NCBI RefSeq assembly: GCF_040151475.1
Contig: NZ_JBDKWG010000082.1
Location: 1 to 40,883, forward strand
Source: CAXBNB01 sp040151475
Lineage (GTDB): Bacteria > Bacteroidota > Bacteroidia > Cytophagales > Cyclobacteriaceae
Direction: 5' to 3'
DNA: 40,883 nt
The notes beneath the pieces were generated by a model. The model saw only the letters and a list, made by a program, of their open reading frames with translations. It was not told where the DNA came from and did no database searches. Within the stretch, counting starts at the first letter, position 1. Each line of letters starts with the position of its first letter. Position numbers and translations under genes: made by a program. Below are positions 6,333 to 15,237 of the stretch, in pieces.

Positions 6333-8282
6333 ATGGCAAAATCACTCAGCAGTCCTTCCTTTAAATTAAATATCTACCCTGCTCTGATTTATCGATTACT
6401 GATTGTTTTTGTACTATTGGCACTGTGCAGGTTGTTTTTCTTTTTATACAATCATGAATATTACACTGACATAGATTTTCCTCGCCTTGCATTGATCTTC
6501 TGGGGTGGGTTTAGGTTTGATTTGACTGCATTGCTCTACTTAAATGCCTTGTATCTTTTTATGCAAATCATTCCCTTCAAAATCAGGCATAACCGGATAT
6601 ATCAGCAGACAGCCAGATGGATCTTTGTATTCACTAATGCAGTAGGTATTATTATAAACATGGCTGATACTGTGTACTATCAGATTACTTTGAAAAGAAC
6701 TACAGCTGCCATATTTCAGCAATTTGCCCATGAAGTAAATTTACCCGGACTGGTTTTCAGGTTTTTAGTAGAGTATTGGTATGTGGATGTACTAGCAGTT
6801 TTTTTTATTATCATTTTAATTTTTTTATACAATAAAGTAGAGGTTAAACCTGCTCCAAATCAAAATATATGGAAATATACGGTGTTTCAGTTTGCACTCA
6901 TGGCAGTGACTGTTTACCTGACGATAGTAGGAATCAGAGGCGGTTTCAAACACAGTACACGACCGATTACCCTCAGTAATGCATCTGCTTATATAACTAA
7001 ACCAAACGAAAGGGCTATCGTCCTTAATACTCCCTTTGCTATTTTCAGAACACTAAAGAAAAACTCGTTGCAGGAAAAGCAATATTTCAGTTCTCAGGAA
7101 GAACAGGAAAAAGTATTCACTGCATACCATTCAGGAAAACCGGATAGTATTATGGCCAAAAAGAATGTGGTTGTTTTCATATTGGAAAGTTTTGGAACAG
7201 AGCATATCGGAGCATTGAATAGAGATATTGAAGGGTACAAAGGCTATACGCCATTCCTTGACAGTCTGATAGGTCATTCATACACCTTCAGAAATTCTTA
7301 CGCCAATGGCCGTAAATCCATCTCAGGTATGCCCTCAGTATTGGCAAGTATTCCGTCATTGGTAGCTCCATTTGTTTTATCGCATTATTCCGGAAATAAA
7401 ATCAACAGCCTGGCTTCAACTCTTGGAAGTGAGGATTACTACACAGCGTTTTTTCATGGTGCTGCAAATGGTTCTATGGGATTCGATGCTTTTACCAATC
7501 AGGCAGGGTTTGATGATTACTTTGGCAAAGATGAATTCGATAACAATGATGCTTATGATGGAATTTGGGGAATTTGGGACGAAGAGTTTTTTCAATATTT
7601 CAATACTGAAATGGGGAAAATGAAACAACCATTTTTCACTGCTTTGTTTTCAGTATCTTCTCATCATCCATTTATTCTGCCAGATAAATACAAAAATAAA
7701 TTCCCAAAAGGCAGTCTGAAAATTCATAAAAATGTTGGATACACCGACTATTCGTTAAGAAGGTTTTTTGATGAAGCCAAAAAATCTGATTGGTACAACA
7801 ACACTATATTTGTATTGACCGCAGACCATGCTTCGACTTACAGTGACATTTTAAAATACAAAACATCGCTCGGAACATTTACTGTACCTATTATCATATT
7901 TAATCCTGAAAACGAGCAACTGACGGGATTTGATCAGACTACTATAGTGCAGCAAAATGACATTATGCCTACTGTGCTCGGCATGCTTAACTACCCTAAG
8001 CCTTATGTTGCCTTTGGTAACGACATGTTTGATCAGCAGGCTGAACATTTCACCATTAACTATGTAGGAGATTCTTATCAACTGATCATGGATGGTTATA
8101 TGCTTCAGCACAATGGCGAATCAGCCACCAACCTTTTTGATATTGAAAAAGATGAATTGCTGACTCAAAACTTACTGGGGACTTTGCCGGATGTAGAAGC
8201 CAAAATGGATAGGAAGCTCAAAGCGATTATCCAGGAATACAACAGAAGATTGATCAGAAATGAAATGGTCATAACTCAATAA
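6333..8282 (+). CDS. LtaS-like phosphoglycerol transferase / membrane sulfatase-family enzyme
   Basis: This 649-residue membrane enzyme has five hydrophobic segments in the first 200 residues and a large extracytoplasmic alkaline-phosphatase-fold domain after about residue 275. Active-site landmarks of the lipoteichoic-acid-synthase/MdoB group are present: FILESFG (metal ligand Glu285), ANGRKSISGMPS with the probable nucleophile Ser329, a HHPF pair at 444-447 and LTADHA (Asp498, His499). In Gram-negative bacteria these enzymes modify glycans or lipids with phosphoglycerol or phosphoethanolamine, and the actual acceptor here is unknown. It is transcribed alone, divergently from the SDR gene, and its end overlaps the convergent gene by 14 bases. 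Confidence 0.85.
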   Translation: MAKSLSSPSFKLNIYPALIYRLLIVFVLLALCRLFFFLYNHEYYTDIDFPRLALIFWGGFRFDLTALLYLNALYLFMQIIPFKIRHNRIYQQTARWIFVFTNAVGIIINMADTVYYQITLKRTTAAIFQQFAHEVNLPGLVFRFLVEYWYVDVLAVFFIIILIFLYNKVEVKPAPNQNIWKYTVFQFALMAVTVYLTIVGIRGGFKHSTRPITLSNASAYITKPNERAIVLNTPFAIFRTLKKNSLQEKQYFSSQEEQEKVFTAYHSGKPDSIMAKKNVVVFILESFGTEHIGALNRDIEGYKGYTPFLDSLIGHSYTFRNSYANGRKSISGMPSVLASIPSLVAPFVLSHYSGNKINSLASTLGSEDYYTAFFHGAANGSMGFDAFTNQAGFDDYFGKDEFDNNDAYDGIWGIWDEEFFQYFNTEMGKMKQPFFTALFSVSSHHPFILPDKYKNKFPKGSLKIHKNVGYTDYSLRRFFDEAKKSDWYNNTIFVLTADHASTYSDILKYKTSLGTFTVPIIIFNPENEQLTGFDQTTIVQQNDIMPTVLGMLNYPKPYVAFGNDMFDQQAEHFTINYVGDSYQLIMDGYMLQHNGESATNLFDIEKDELLTQNLLGTLPDVEAKMDRKLKAIIQEYNRRLIRNEMVITQ

Positions 8283-9180
8283 CAAAAAACTTTTGCTTTT
8301 TGTTTGAAAACCCAATGGCAGTATTTCCCATTCTATCTTCAAAATACAAGTCACCAACATCTAAGAAAACACTATTAGTATCTTTTTCGATCTTCAGGTC
8401 AAACCTGTTGATGCTTCCATCCTTGCAGTACCATATAGTCTGATCTTCACTATTATACAATGCATTGTATAAATCAATGGAGGTACTCCTATCAAATGTT
8501 GTTTTGGATTGTAATTCAGTCAACGAATAAGATGTATAGGATTTGGGTGAAACAAGTAAAAAATGATTTTTCGATTCATCAAATAAAAGGAGACCCTTAT
8601 CATAAGCCCTTGAAACCGCTAATACACCATCTGAATAAATATCTATCTTTTGAAAAACATCATTTGATCTTCTAAAGATAACCTCCGGTGAACCTGTTTG
8701 ATAAAACCTACTGGTATAGTCGGTAATACTGTCATTCAGTTTTGATTCTGAAATTTTCTTCTCTCCAATAGTATAAGTAACAAACCCTTCGAAAATTGAC
8801 CCGAAAGCATACTTTCCTCCAGGATGGATATAATAATAAGGAGCATTATTTTTAATCTTCTTTACTGTTGTATTTCCACTTTCATTCAAAATAATGTATT
8901 CGTTCTTTTCGTGGTGTGTGATGTAAGCAAGTGAGCCATTGTCAAGTAGATTAATACTTTTTACATTTTCCTTCATCTTAAAAGAAACAACTACCTCATT
9001 GTTTTCATAATCCCAAAGTCTGGCCCGTTCAGGTATTTCATCAACAAGCCACACTTTGGAGGTTCCCTTCACAAGCCATGCTCCCCAAATATCACTTCCT
9101 TCAATTGAGTTTTTTAGAGATTGTGCATGAATAGATGCAGACAGGGATAATGATAATAAAGTAATAAGCAGTTTGTTCAT
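8269..9180 (-). CDS. Secreted protein of unknown function, possibly beta-propeller
   Basis: The best start is the ATG at 9180, which gives 303 residues and a clean signal peptide MNKLLITLLSLSLSASIHA cut before QS; an ATG twelve codons upstream would spoil it. The rest is built of short beta-strand-like units such as SKVWLVDE, SLAYITHHE, YAFGSIFEG and VLAVSRAYD, reminiscent of WD- or YVTN-type propeller blades, but no family motif is firm. It stands alone and converges on the LtaS-like gene with a 14-base overlap. I do not recognise a function. Confidence 0.6.
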   Translation of the reverse strand: MNKLLITLLSLSLSASIHAQSLKNSIEGSDIWGAWLVKGTSKVWLVDEIPERARLWDYENNEVVVSFKMKENVKSINLLDNGSLAYITHHEKNEYIILNESGNTTVKKIKNNAPYYYIHPGGKYAFGSIFEGFVTYTIGEKKISESKLNDSITDYTSRFYQTGSPEVIFRRSNDVFQKIDIYSDGVLAVSRAYDKGLLLFDESKNHFLLVSPKSYTSYSLTELQSKTTFDRSTSIDLYNALYNSEDQTIWYCKDGSINRFDLKIEKDTNSVFLDVGDLYFEDRMGNTAIGFSNKKQKFFVIEL

Positions 9181-9498
9181 ATTGCATTTTTTAAATTCTA
9201 CCATATAACTTTTCAAAAGCTTACTTATTTTTTAAATATAACAATTTTCGTTTGAGCTATCAAAACGGATTATCGATAAAAAAACATACTTTGAAACAGT
9301 AAATGAAAAACAAATAACTCAAATTCAACGAAGGCAACATAAAATCAACCGAAGACCAAGAGAAAAACTTAATTTTAAATTTCCTAAAAAAATCTTTTAT
9401 CTAAAAGCTGCCTGACTTTTGCACCTGAGTTGAACCTACGTAAATGCAGAAATTCCTATAAATATTGCATCCGGGTAAGTTTTCACTATTTTTTACCC
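9181..9498. other. AT-rich divergent intergenic region
   Basis: About 320 bases separate the secreted protein from the ABC-F gene. I see no coding frame, stable hairpin or RNA gene here; the only supported signal is the promoter element at its right end. Confidence 0.5.
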
Positions 9499-9506
9499 TA
9501 ATTTTG
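9499..9506 (+). promoter_or_regulatory. Predicted Bacteroidota -7 promoter element for the ABC-F gene
   Basis: TAATTTTG fits TAnnTTTG and lies 21 bases before the ATG at 9528. Confidence 0.5.
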
Positions 9507-9527
9507 CGGCTTCAAAAGCCTTGAATT

Positions 9528-11144
9528 ATGATTTCTACTCAAAACATATCCCTTCAATACGGTAAGCGTATTCTATTCGATGAAGTAAACATAAAATTCA
9601 CTTCTGGTAATTGTTATGGAGTGATAGGTGCCAATGGTGCGGGAAAATCTACCTTCTTAAAAATATTATCAGGAGACATTATCCCTAATTCCGGTAAGGT
9701 GATAATTGAGCCAGGCAAAAGAATGGCCGTATTGAACCAAAACCATTTTGAGTTTGATGAACATACGGTTTTGAATACCGTGATGATGGGCCATACCACG
9801 ATGTGGGAAATCATGCAAGAAAAGGATGCCATTTATGCCAAGCCAGACTTCTCAGAAGAGGATGGCAACAAGGCTTCAGAACTAGAAGCCAAATTTGCTG
9901 AAATGGATGGATGGAATGCCGAGTCTGATGCAGCTGCTTTACTCAGCGGACTAGGTATAGTAGAGAGTGATCATTACAAGTTACTCAAGGAATTAAATGG
10001 TACGCAGAAAGTAAGGGTACTTCTTGCTCAGGCTTTATTTGGGAATCCAGATATTTTAATTCTTGACGAACCCACAAACGATCTGGACATCCAAACTATC
10101 ACCTGGTTAGAAGATTTTTTACTTGATTTTAAAAATACGGTTATTGTTGTTTCTCACGACAGACATTTCTTAGATACAGTTTGCTCACATGTAGCTGACA
10201 TTGATTTTAGTGCGATCAAATTGTTTACCGGAAATTACTCCTTCTGGTACGAATCAAGCCAATTGGCATTGAGCCAGCGGTCTTCATCCAATAAGAAAGC
10301 AGAAGAAAAGAAAAAAGAACTTCAGGAATTTATTGCCAGATTCAGTGCCAATGCATCAAAGTCTAAGCAGGCCACCAGCAGAAGAAAGCTGCTGGACAAA
10401 ATCAATATTGAGGAGATACAACCCTCCTCCAGAAAATACCCTGCCATTATCTTTAATCAAAGCAGAACAGCAGGTGATCAGATTTTACAAATTGAAAAAC
10501 TAAACAAAAGCGCATCAGGCACTCCCTTGATAAAGAATTTAGATTTATTTGTAAATAAAGGTGATAAAATTGCTGTCATCAGTAAAAACAGTCATGCTGT
10601 AACCGCTCTTTTTCAGATTCTAATGGAGGAGCAAAAAGCTGATTCAGGCACTTTTAAATTTGGTCAAACCATAACAACGGCTTATTTACCAAACGAAAAC
10701 AGTGAGTATTTTACCTCGGATGACAACCTGATTGATTGGTTGCGTCAATACAGCGATGGTGAAAAAGATGAAGTATTCATCAGAGGATTTCTTGGAAAAA
10801 TGCTTTTCTCTGGAGAAGAGACTTTCAAAAAATGCAGTGTACTATCAGGAGGAGAAAAAGTAAGATGTATGGTATCTAAGATGATGCTCGCTCAGGGAAA
10901 TCTATTGATACTGGATGAGCCTACCAACCACCTTGACCTTGAATCAATACAAGCATTTAACAATGCTCTGGTCAACTTCCCTGGTACAGTCCTTTTCACT
11001 TCACATGACCATACATTTACTCAGTCTGTTGCCAACAGAATTTTGGAATTAACTCCCAATGGCTTCATTGATAAGTTAACTGATTTTGATGACTACATTT
11101 CTAATGAACAAATCACAGCGCAAAGGGAAGAAATGTATGTCTAA
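9528..11144 (+). CDS. ABC-F family ribosome-associated ATPase (YbiT/Uup-like)
   Basis: This is a 538-residue protein with two fused ATP-binding domains and no membrane segments, the layout of ABC-F translation factors that act at the ribosomal E site. Domain 1 has Walker A GANGAGKST (34-42) and Walker B ILILDEPTN (Asp180, Glu181). Domain 2 has signature LSGGEKVR (439-446) and Walker B LILDEPTN (Glu464). A charged linker (about 255-300) joins them. Walker A of domain 2 is degenerate (SKNSHAVT, 352-359), and so is the signature of domain 1 (LNGTQ, 156-160), so only one composite ATP site looks intact. The linker and length suggest the housekeeping YbiT-like branch, not an antibiotic-resistance ABC-F. 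The gene is monocistronic. Confidence 0.9.
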   Translation: MISTQNISLQYGKRILFDEVNIKFTSGNCYGVIGANGAGKSTFLKILSGDIIPNSGKVIIEPGKRMAVLNQNHFEFDEHTVLNTVMMGHTTMWEIMQEKDAIYAKPDFSEEDGNKASELEAKFAEMDGWNAESDAAALLSGLGIVESDHYKLLKELNGTQKVRVLLAQALFGNPDILILDEPTNDLDIQTITWLEDFLLDFKNTVIVVSHDRHFLDTVCSHVADIDFSAIKLFTGNYSFWYESSQLALSQRSSSNKKAEEKKKELQEFIARFSANASKSKQATSRRKLLDKINIEEIQPSSRKYPAIIFNQSRTAGDQILQIEKLNKSASGTPLIKNLDLFVNKGDKIAVISKNSHAVTALFQILMEEQKADSGTFKFGQTITTAYLPNENSEYFTSDDNLIDWLRQYSDGEKDEVFIRGFLGKMLFSGEETFKKCSVLSGGEKVRCMVSKMMLAQGNLLILDEPTNHLDLESIQAFNNALVNFPGTVLFTSHDHTFTQSVANRILELTPNGFIDKLTDFDDYISNEQITAQREEMYV

Positions 11145-11437
11145 AATATAATCAAAGAAATACATCCTAATCAAATTTATACCCTTAGCTTCTTGCTTAT
11201 AAAATACATTTTATTAAAAAATTATACCAGCCTGTTACCATTACGGCTATGCTCAAATTCTCACCTTTTTTGACAGAGAAATCATACAAGTACATTACAT
11301 ACTAATTCAACTAGATTTAAGTAATATAAAATATAACTTTTTATAGCTTAATTAAATATAAATACCTATATTAGTAATGTTATAAACCAGATTAATTCTA
11401 CTGAAGTAGATTATAAACATCCAGATCACACCAGCTA
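11145..11437. other. AT-rich intergenic region
   Basis: Nearly 300 bases with strongly AT-biased sequence and many TATA-like words. No open frame, hairpin terminator or clear TAnnTTTG element could be supported. The promoter of the YfiR operon presumably lies here. Confidence 0.5.
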
Positions 11438-11638
11438 ATGAGAGGAATAAAACGCTATTTTTCATTTCTTTCTTCTTTCATTTTAATTGTATTATTTATA
11501 CTTAGTGCAAATAGTACAATCTTAAGTGTTGCTGGACAAAATTTATTGGAAAATCAACACGCTGAATTCATTCCTTCATCACCTGCTCCGAGAAATCTAG
11601 AACGTAGTATATATGGAAAAACAGTATGGCAACTCTAA
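11438..11638 (+). CDS. Small putative exported or membrane protein heading the YfiR operon
   Basis: A 66-residue frame starts at an ATG and begins with two basic residues followed by a long hydrophobic stretch (about 8-32), like a signal peptide or single TM helix. A polar, proline-containing tail without recognisable domain follows. Its last 13 bases overlap the start of the YfiR-like gene in another frame, an arrangement expected for translational coupling. I do not recognise a family. It could be a genuine small protein that works with the sensor or merely a translated leader; a spurious ORF is possible. Confidence 0.45.
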   Translation: MRGIKRYFSFLSSFILIVLFILSANSTILSVAGQNLLENQHAEFIPSSPAPRNLERSIYGKTVWQL

Positions 11639-12183
11639 AAACTATAATATATTCTATTGCACTGGCCTTAATACTAATTTGTGGTACATCATTATATGCA
11701 CAAATTTCTATATCCAGAGAGTATCAAATTAAAGCTGTTTTCCTTTTAAATTTTACTCAATTCATAGAGTGGCCAGAAGATGCATTCGCAACAACAGATT
11801 CCCCTCTTGTAATTGGTGTACTAGGAGAAAATCCATTTGGTACTCAGTTGAAAGAAACTATAGCCGGGGAAAAAATAAATGGGCATCCATTAGCTGTTGA
11901 GTATTACAAGAAAGTTGAAGACATCAATTCATGCCACATCTTATTTGTTAGTTCATCACAAATGCCAAAATTCGAGGAAGTTGTATCAAACCTGACAGGA
12001 AAAAATGTTCTAATTGTAGATGATGCCAATAACTATATGCACCAGGGAAGTATGATTAAATTTTTTAACCAAAGCAACAAAATACAATTTCAAATTAATC
12101 CCGATGCAATTAAAAATACCCAGTTGACTGTTAGCTCCAAACTATTAAGAGTAGCCAAAGTTGTTAAACCTAAGAAAAATTAA
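11626..12183 (+). CDS. YfiR family (DUF4154) periplasmic protein
   Basis: This is a 185-residue exported protein with a signal peptide ending near LYAQ (residues 1-26). The mature part starts EYQIKAVFLLNFTQFIEWP, the characteristic opening of DUF4154/YfiR proteins. It also contains the SCHILFVSSS and NVLIVDD strands and an INPDAIKNTQLTVSSKLLRVA ending typical of the family. YfiR proteins are periplasmic partners that regulate a membrane sensor; in Pseudomonas the partner is a diguanylate cyclase, in Bacteroidota usually a histidine kinase. Its stop and the kinase start overlap in TAATG, so the two are probably made together. Confidence 0.85.
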   Translation: MATLKTIIYSIALALILICGTSLYAQISISREYQIKAVFLLNFTQFIEWPEDAFATTDSPLVIGVLGENPFGTQLKETIAGEKINGHPLAVEYYKKVEDINSCHILFVSSSQMPKFEEVVSNLTGKNVLIVDDANNYMHQGSMIKFFNQSNKIQFQINPDAIKNTQLTVSSKLLRVAKVVKPKKN

Positions 12184-13589
12184 TGTTCTTGTTAAAAGAC
12201 ATACCAATCAAAAAACAATTGATGACAGTAATTTTGTTCATCAGTGGTACGGTGTTGATTTTGACTTGTACTGCATTCATTGCCTACGACTTTTATACTT
12301 TCAAAAAAACCACAATACAGCAACTTTCAACATTAGCAGAAATAATAGCCAGTAATAGTACTGCCGCTCTTGCATTTGATAGCCGTGAAGATGCTGATGA
12401 AATATTAAGTAGTTTAAAAGCCGAAAAAAACATTGGCACTGCATCTCTTTATGACAAAGAGGGGCATCTTTTTTCCCAATATCCTGAAGAGGCAACAGTC
12501 AGTGAATTTTTAGCAATGTCAAGTGAAAATGGTTTTTATTTCAAAGGTTCAAATATTGAAGGAGTTCAAACTGTTTTACAAGGCGACAGAAAACTTGGCA
12601 CCTTGCATTTAAGCTATAACATAAGGATTATCCAAGAACGTCTTAGATCCTACATTTTGATATCTATTTTAGTTTTTCTTATCTCATTTGTATTAGCATA
12701 TCAGCTTTCCAGGATTTCACAAAAAAGTATTTCTTCACCCATTCTCAATTTAGCTAACATAGCTCGTGCAATATCTGAACGTCATGATTATTCAGTACGT
12801 GCGCCTTTAACGGGAAAGGATGAAATAGGGCTACTCAATAATGCTTTCAATCGAATGTTGACACAAATTCAAGAACAGAATCAGTCTTTGCTGGACAAAA
12901 ATAACGAGCTCAAAAAAACCAACGAAGACCTAGATAGTTTTGTATATGCTGCTTCTCATGATTTAAAAAGCCCTATTGTTAACATTGACGGATTGTTTAA
13001 TCTACTGGCTCCAGAAATTTACAGCAAAAATGAAACTACAAATTACCTAATAGACCGAATGCAGCATTCAATAACACGACTCAAAAGAACCATTACAGAT
13101 CTCTCTACGGCCGCAAAAGCTCAAAAAAATATTTTTGATGATATAGAAGAAGTGAAATTTGAAGATGTTTTTCAGGAAGTCTCAATAGATATCGAAACTC
13201 TGATTAATTCATCAAACGCAGAAATAAAGACTGATTTTTGTGAGCTTAGTACAATTAAATACTCCAGAACGGCTATTAAAAGTGTAATGTATAATCTGTT
13301 GTCTAATTCGATTAAGTATAAATCATATGACAGGCCTCCTGTTGTCCATATTGAAACGGGAAAAATAAATGGCAAAAAAGTTTTGACTGTAAAGGATAAC
13401 GGGTTGGGCATAGATTTAAATAAAGATAAAGAGAAGCTTTTTGCAATCTTCAAAAGGCTGCATAGTCATGTGGAAGGCACTGGAATAGGACTTTATGCAG
13501 TGAAAAGAATTATTGAAAACAATAATGGTAGTATTGAGGTAGAAAGCACTATAAACAAAGGAACATTATTTAAAATTTTTTTTAATTAA
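12183..13589 (+). CDS. Sensor histidine kinase with CHASE8-type sensor and HAMP
   Basis: This is a 468-residue membrane kinase. TM1 lies at about 13-35 and TM2 at about 155-175. The extracytoplasmic part between them contains LSTLAEIIASNSTAALAFDS, the pattern of CHASE8 sensors found in YfiN-like proteins. A HAMP linker (176-228) and coiled coil follow. The HisKA domain has AASHDLKSP with phospho-acceptor His259. The ATPase domain carries NLLSNSIKYKS (N box), VKDNGLGI (G1) and GTGIGLYAVKRI (G2). Together with the YfiR protein in front and the response regulator 11 bases behind, it forms a complete envelope-signal operon. The signal is not evident from the sequence. Confidence 0.9.
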   Translation: MFLLKDIPIKKQLMTVILFISGTVLILTCTAFIAYDFYTFKKTTIQQLSTLAEIIASNSTAALAFDSREDADEILSSLKAEKNIGTASLYDKEGHLFSQYPEEATVSEFLAMSSENGFYFKGSNIEGVQTVLQGDRKLGTLHLSYNIRIIQERLRSYILISILVFLISFVLAYQLSRISQKSISSPILNLANIARAISERHDYSVRAPLTGKDEIGLLNNAFNRMLTQIQEQNQSLLDKNNELKKTNEDLDSFVYAASHDLKSPIVNIDGLFNLLAPEIYSKNETTNYLIDRMQHSITRLKRTITDLSTAAKAQKNIFDDIEEVKFEDVFQEVSIDIETLINSSNAEIKTDFCELSTIKYSRTAIKSVMYNLLSNSIKYKSYDRPPVVHIETGKINGKKVLTVKDNGLGIDLNKDKEKLFAIFKRLHSHVEGTGIGLYAVKRIIENNNGSIEVESTINKGTLFKIFFN

Positions 13590-13600
13590 AAGTGTATGAA

Positions 13601-14005
13601 ATGAACAATGTTAATAATATCCTATTGGTAGATGATGACGATACTGGAACTTTTCTTACTAAAATCGTTATAAAAAAATTAGATCAATCAATCAATGTAG
13701 ATAATGTATGGAATGGAAAAGAAGCATTAGATTATTTTGGAGGAAATGACAATACATCTCTGAGTAAACACCCTGATCTTATTCTTCTGGATATCAATAT
13801 GCCAATAATGAATGGATTTGAATTTTTAGAAGAGTTTAATGGAAACAATACATACCCAAAAAACATACCTATCGTAATACTCACCACATCAACCTATTCA
13901 AATGACTTTAAACAAGCAATTAAATATAATGTATTAGAATTTCTGGAAAAACCATTATCTGTTGACATGCTATCTTCAGTACTGGACAAAGTAAGACAGA
14001 GTTAA
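13601..14005 (+). CDS. Single-domain response regulator
   Basis: From the ATG at 13601 the protein is 134 residues, only a receiver domain; a GTG three codons upstream (13592) is the alternative start. The acidic pocket is VDDDD, the phospho-acceptor is Asp64 in LILLDINMPIMNG, the switch Thr lies in VILTTST, and the conserved Lys in FLEKPLS. With no output domain it must act by protein contact, as in the single-domain regulators that often accompany CHASE/HAMP kinases in Bacteroidota. It closes the YfiR-kinase operon and converges on the oxidase gene with a 23-base gap. Confidence 0.9.
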   Translation: MNNVNNILLVDDDDTGTFLTKIVIKKLDQSINVDNVWNGKEALDYFGGNDNTSLSKHPDLILLDINMPIMNGFEFLEEFNGNNTYPKNIPIVILTTSTYSNDFKQAIKYNVLEFLEKPLSVDMLSSVLDKVRQS

Positions 14006-14028
14006 CAAATAAAAATAGTTATAAAAAA

Positions 14029-14679
14029 TCAGCATAGTTTTTTTTCCACACTAGGACTAATTTCAATCCCATTCTTTAGCTTTTCATCTGAAACTGGTTT
14101 ACCAAAGCAAGTATTTAAAGGTAAATGGCCTGCCCATATATCAAGGTCATAATCTTCCTGATCATCTACAGGCCCTCCCATTCTAACCTTTGCCGATGCT
14201 GATTCTATTTTTATTGCCAATACACCAGTAATATCCAACTCCTTGTCATTCGGTTTTCTTGTCTCTTCCCATCTTCCTTTAAGGATATTTTCGGTAATGC
14301 AATACAGTGCATCATTTTTATCACTTCTTTCTGTCACCTCTACCGCTGTACCATAGATAATCACTGATCTGTAATTGACCGAATGATGGAATGCTGATCT
14401 GGCTAATACCAACCCATCCAAATGAGTAACTGCAAGGCAAACAGGCACACCTTTAGCTATATTTTTAATTGTCCTGCTCTTCACTGAGCCATGTATATAC
14501 AACAAATCACCACGCCTTCCATAAGCCGTTGGAATCATAAAGGGCTGATTATTAATATTAAAAGCCACATGACATAAAAAACCTGCATCTAAAATATCGT
14601 ATATCTTCTGCTCATCATAAGTAGCTCTTTTAGCACCTCGGACAACTTTATTCTTTTTAGTTATTTCAAATTGACTCAT
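14029..14679 (-). CDS. Pyridoxamine 5'-phosphate oxidase-like (NimA-type) flavin-binding protein
   Basis: This 216-residue split-barrel protein is of the pyridox_ox_2 group. The usual order is visible: RGAKRATYDEQKIYDILD at the start, FLCHVAFNINNQPFMIPTAYG, a LLYIHGSVKSRTIKNI segment that contacts the flavin phosphate in relatives, SAFHHSVNYRSVIIYGTA and KVRMGGPVDD. Such proteins bind FMN or heme and include nitroimidazole reductases, but most have no known substrate. Its start overlaps the end of the OsmC gene by four bases (ATGA), so both are one operon, divergent from a MocR regulator that probably controls them. Confidence 0.85.
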   Translation of the reverse strand: MSQFEITKKNKVVRGAKRATYDEQKIYDILDAGFLCHVAFNINNQPFMIPTAYGRRGDLLYIHGSVKSRTIKNIAKGVPVCLAVTHLDGLVLARSAFHHSVNYRSVIIYGTAVEVTERSDKNDALYCITENILKGRWEETRKPNDKELDITGVLAIKIESASAKVRMGGPVDDQEDYDLDIWAGHLPLNTCFGKPVSDEKLKNGIEISPSVEKKLC

Positions 14680-15155
14680 CTCACTACTTCTATTTCTGGT
14701 TCAACATTTAATGGGAAATTTATTGAATTGGCGATAAAACAATATTCGTGTGACTGATGATGCAATTCCACAGCTTTTTCCAACCTATCGGCTTCCAAAA
14801 TTTTTATCCTGGGCTTTAAAGTTGCGGAAACAAAGTGTCCACTACCCCTTGCCTCTTCTTCCATCACACCCACCGAATTGTCAATGTATTCTACTACTGT
14901 AATCTGATTATCAGAGCAGAAATGCAAATACATTAACATGTGACATGCAGACAAGGTTGACAACAACAACTCCTCAGGATTGTACCTTTCAGGATTTCCT
15001 TTAAACACCGGATCAGACGATCCAAGAATGACTCCTCCCGTCTTTTTACTGATTTCATGGTCACGGGTATAAGCAGCACTTGATTGCGTTCCTTTCCCTA
15101 AATTTCCTGTCCATTTTACTTCTATGGTATAATTGTGTTCTTTGCTCATTTTCAT
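14676..15155 (-). CDS. OsmC/Ohr family peroxide-detoxifying protein
   Basis: This 159-residue protein has the two reactive cysteines of the family: Cys71 in LSTLSACHM and Cys139 in HEYCFIANS, with the supporting Glu pair in NPEELLL. OsmC-like enzymes reduce organic hydroperoxides using these thiols. Start choice is open between 15155 and an ATG two codons later at 15149. It is the first gene of an operon with the flavin-like oxidase, reading away from the MocR regulator across a gap of about 80 bases, which suggests a thiol or oxidant response unit. Confidence 0.88.
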   Translation of the reverse strand: MKMSKEHNYTIEVKWTGNLGKGTQSSAAYTRDHEISKKTGGVILGSSDPVFKGNPERYNPEELLLSTLSACHMLMYLHFCSDNQITVVEYIDNSVGVMEEEARGSGHFVSATLKPRIKILEADRLEKAVELHHQSHEYCFIANSINFPLNVEPEIEVVR

Positions 15156-15196
15156 TTATTTGTTTTTCTATAAGTAAAAGTATTATCATTGTGGAT

Positions 15197-15209
15197 GACT
15201 GTAATAGTC
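15197..15209. promoter_or_regulatory. Small palindrome, possible MocR operator
   Basis: GACTGTAATAGTC is a perfect 4-5-4 palindrome with looser symmetry extending to TGGA/TCCA. It sits in the short divergent region between the osmC-like gene and the MocR regulator, where an autoregulatory operator would be expected. The match is short and may be chance. Confidence 0.3.
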
Positions 15210-15237
15210 CAATATTAAATAAATGCATGGTCCGGAT

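Noticed and set aside
6333..8282. Lipoteichoic acid synthase as a sign of a Gram-positive host
   Set aside because: LtaS-like enzymes are common in Bacteroidota; lptE, T9SS sorting and TAnnTTTG promoters show an outer-membrane organism.
9528..11144. Antibiotic-resistance ABC-F
   Set aside because: Linker length and motif pattern fit housekeeping YbiT/Uup-like proteins, and no resistance context is present.
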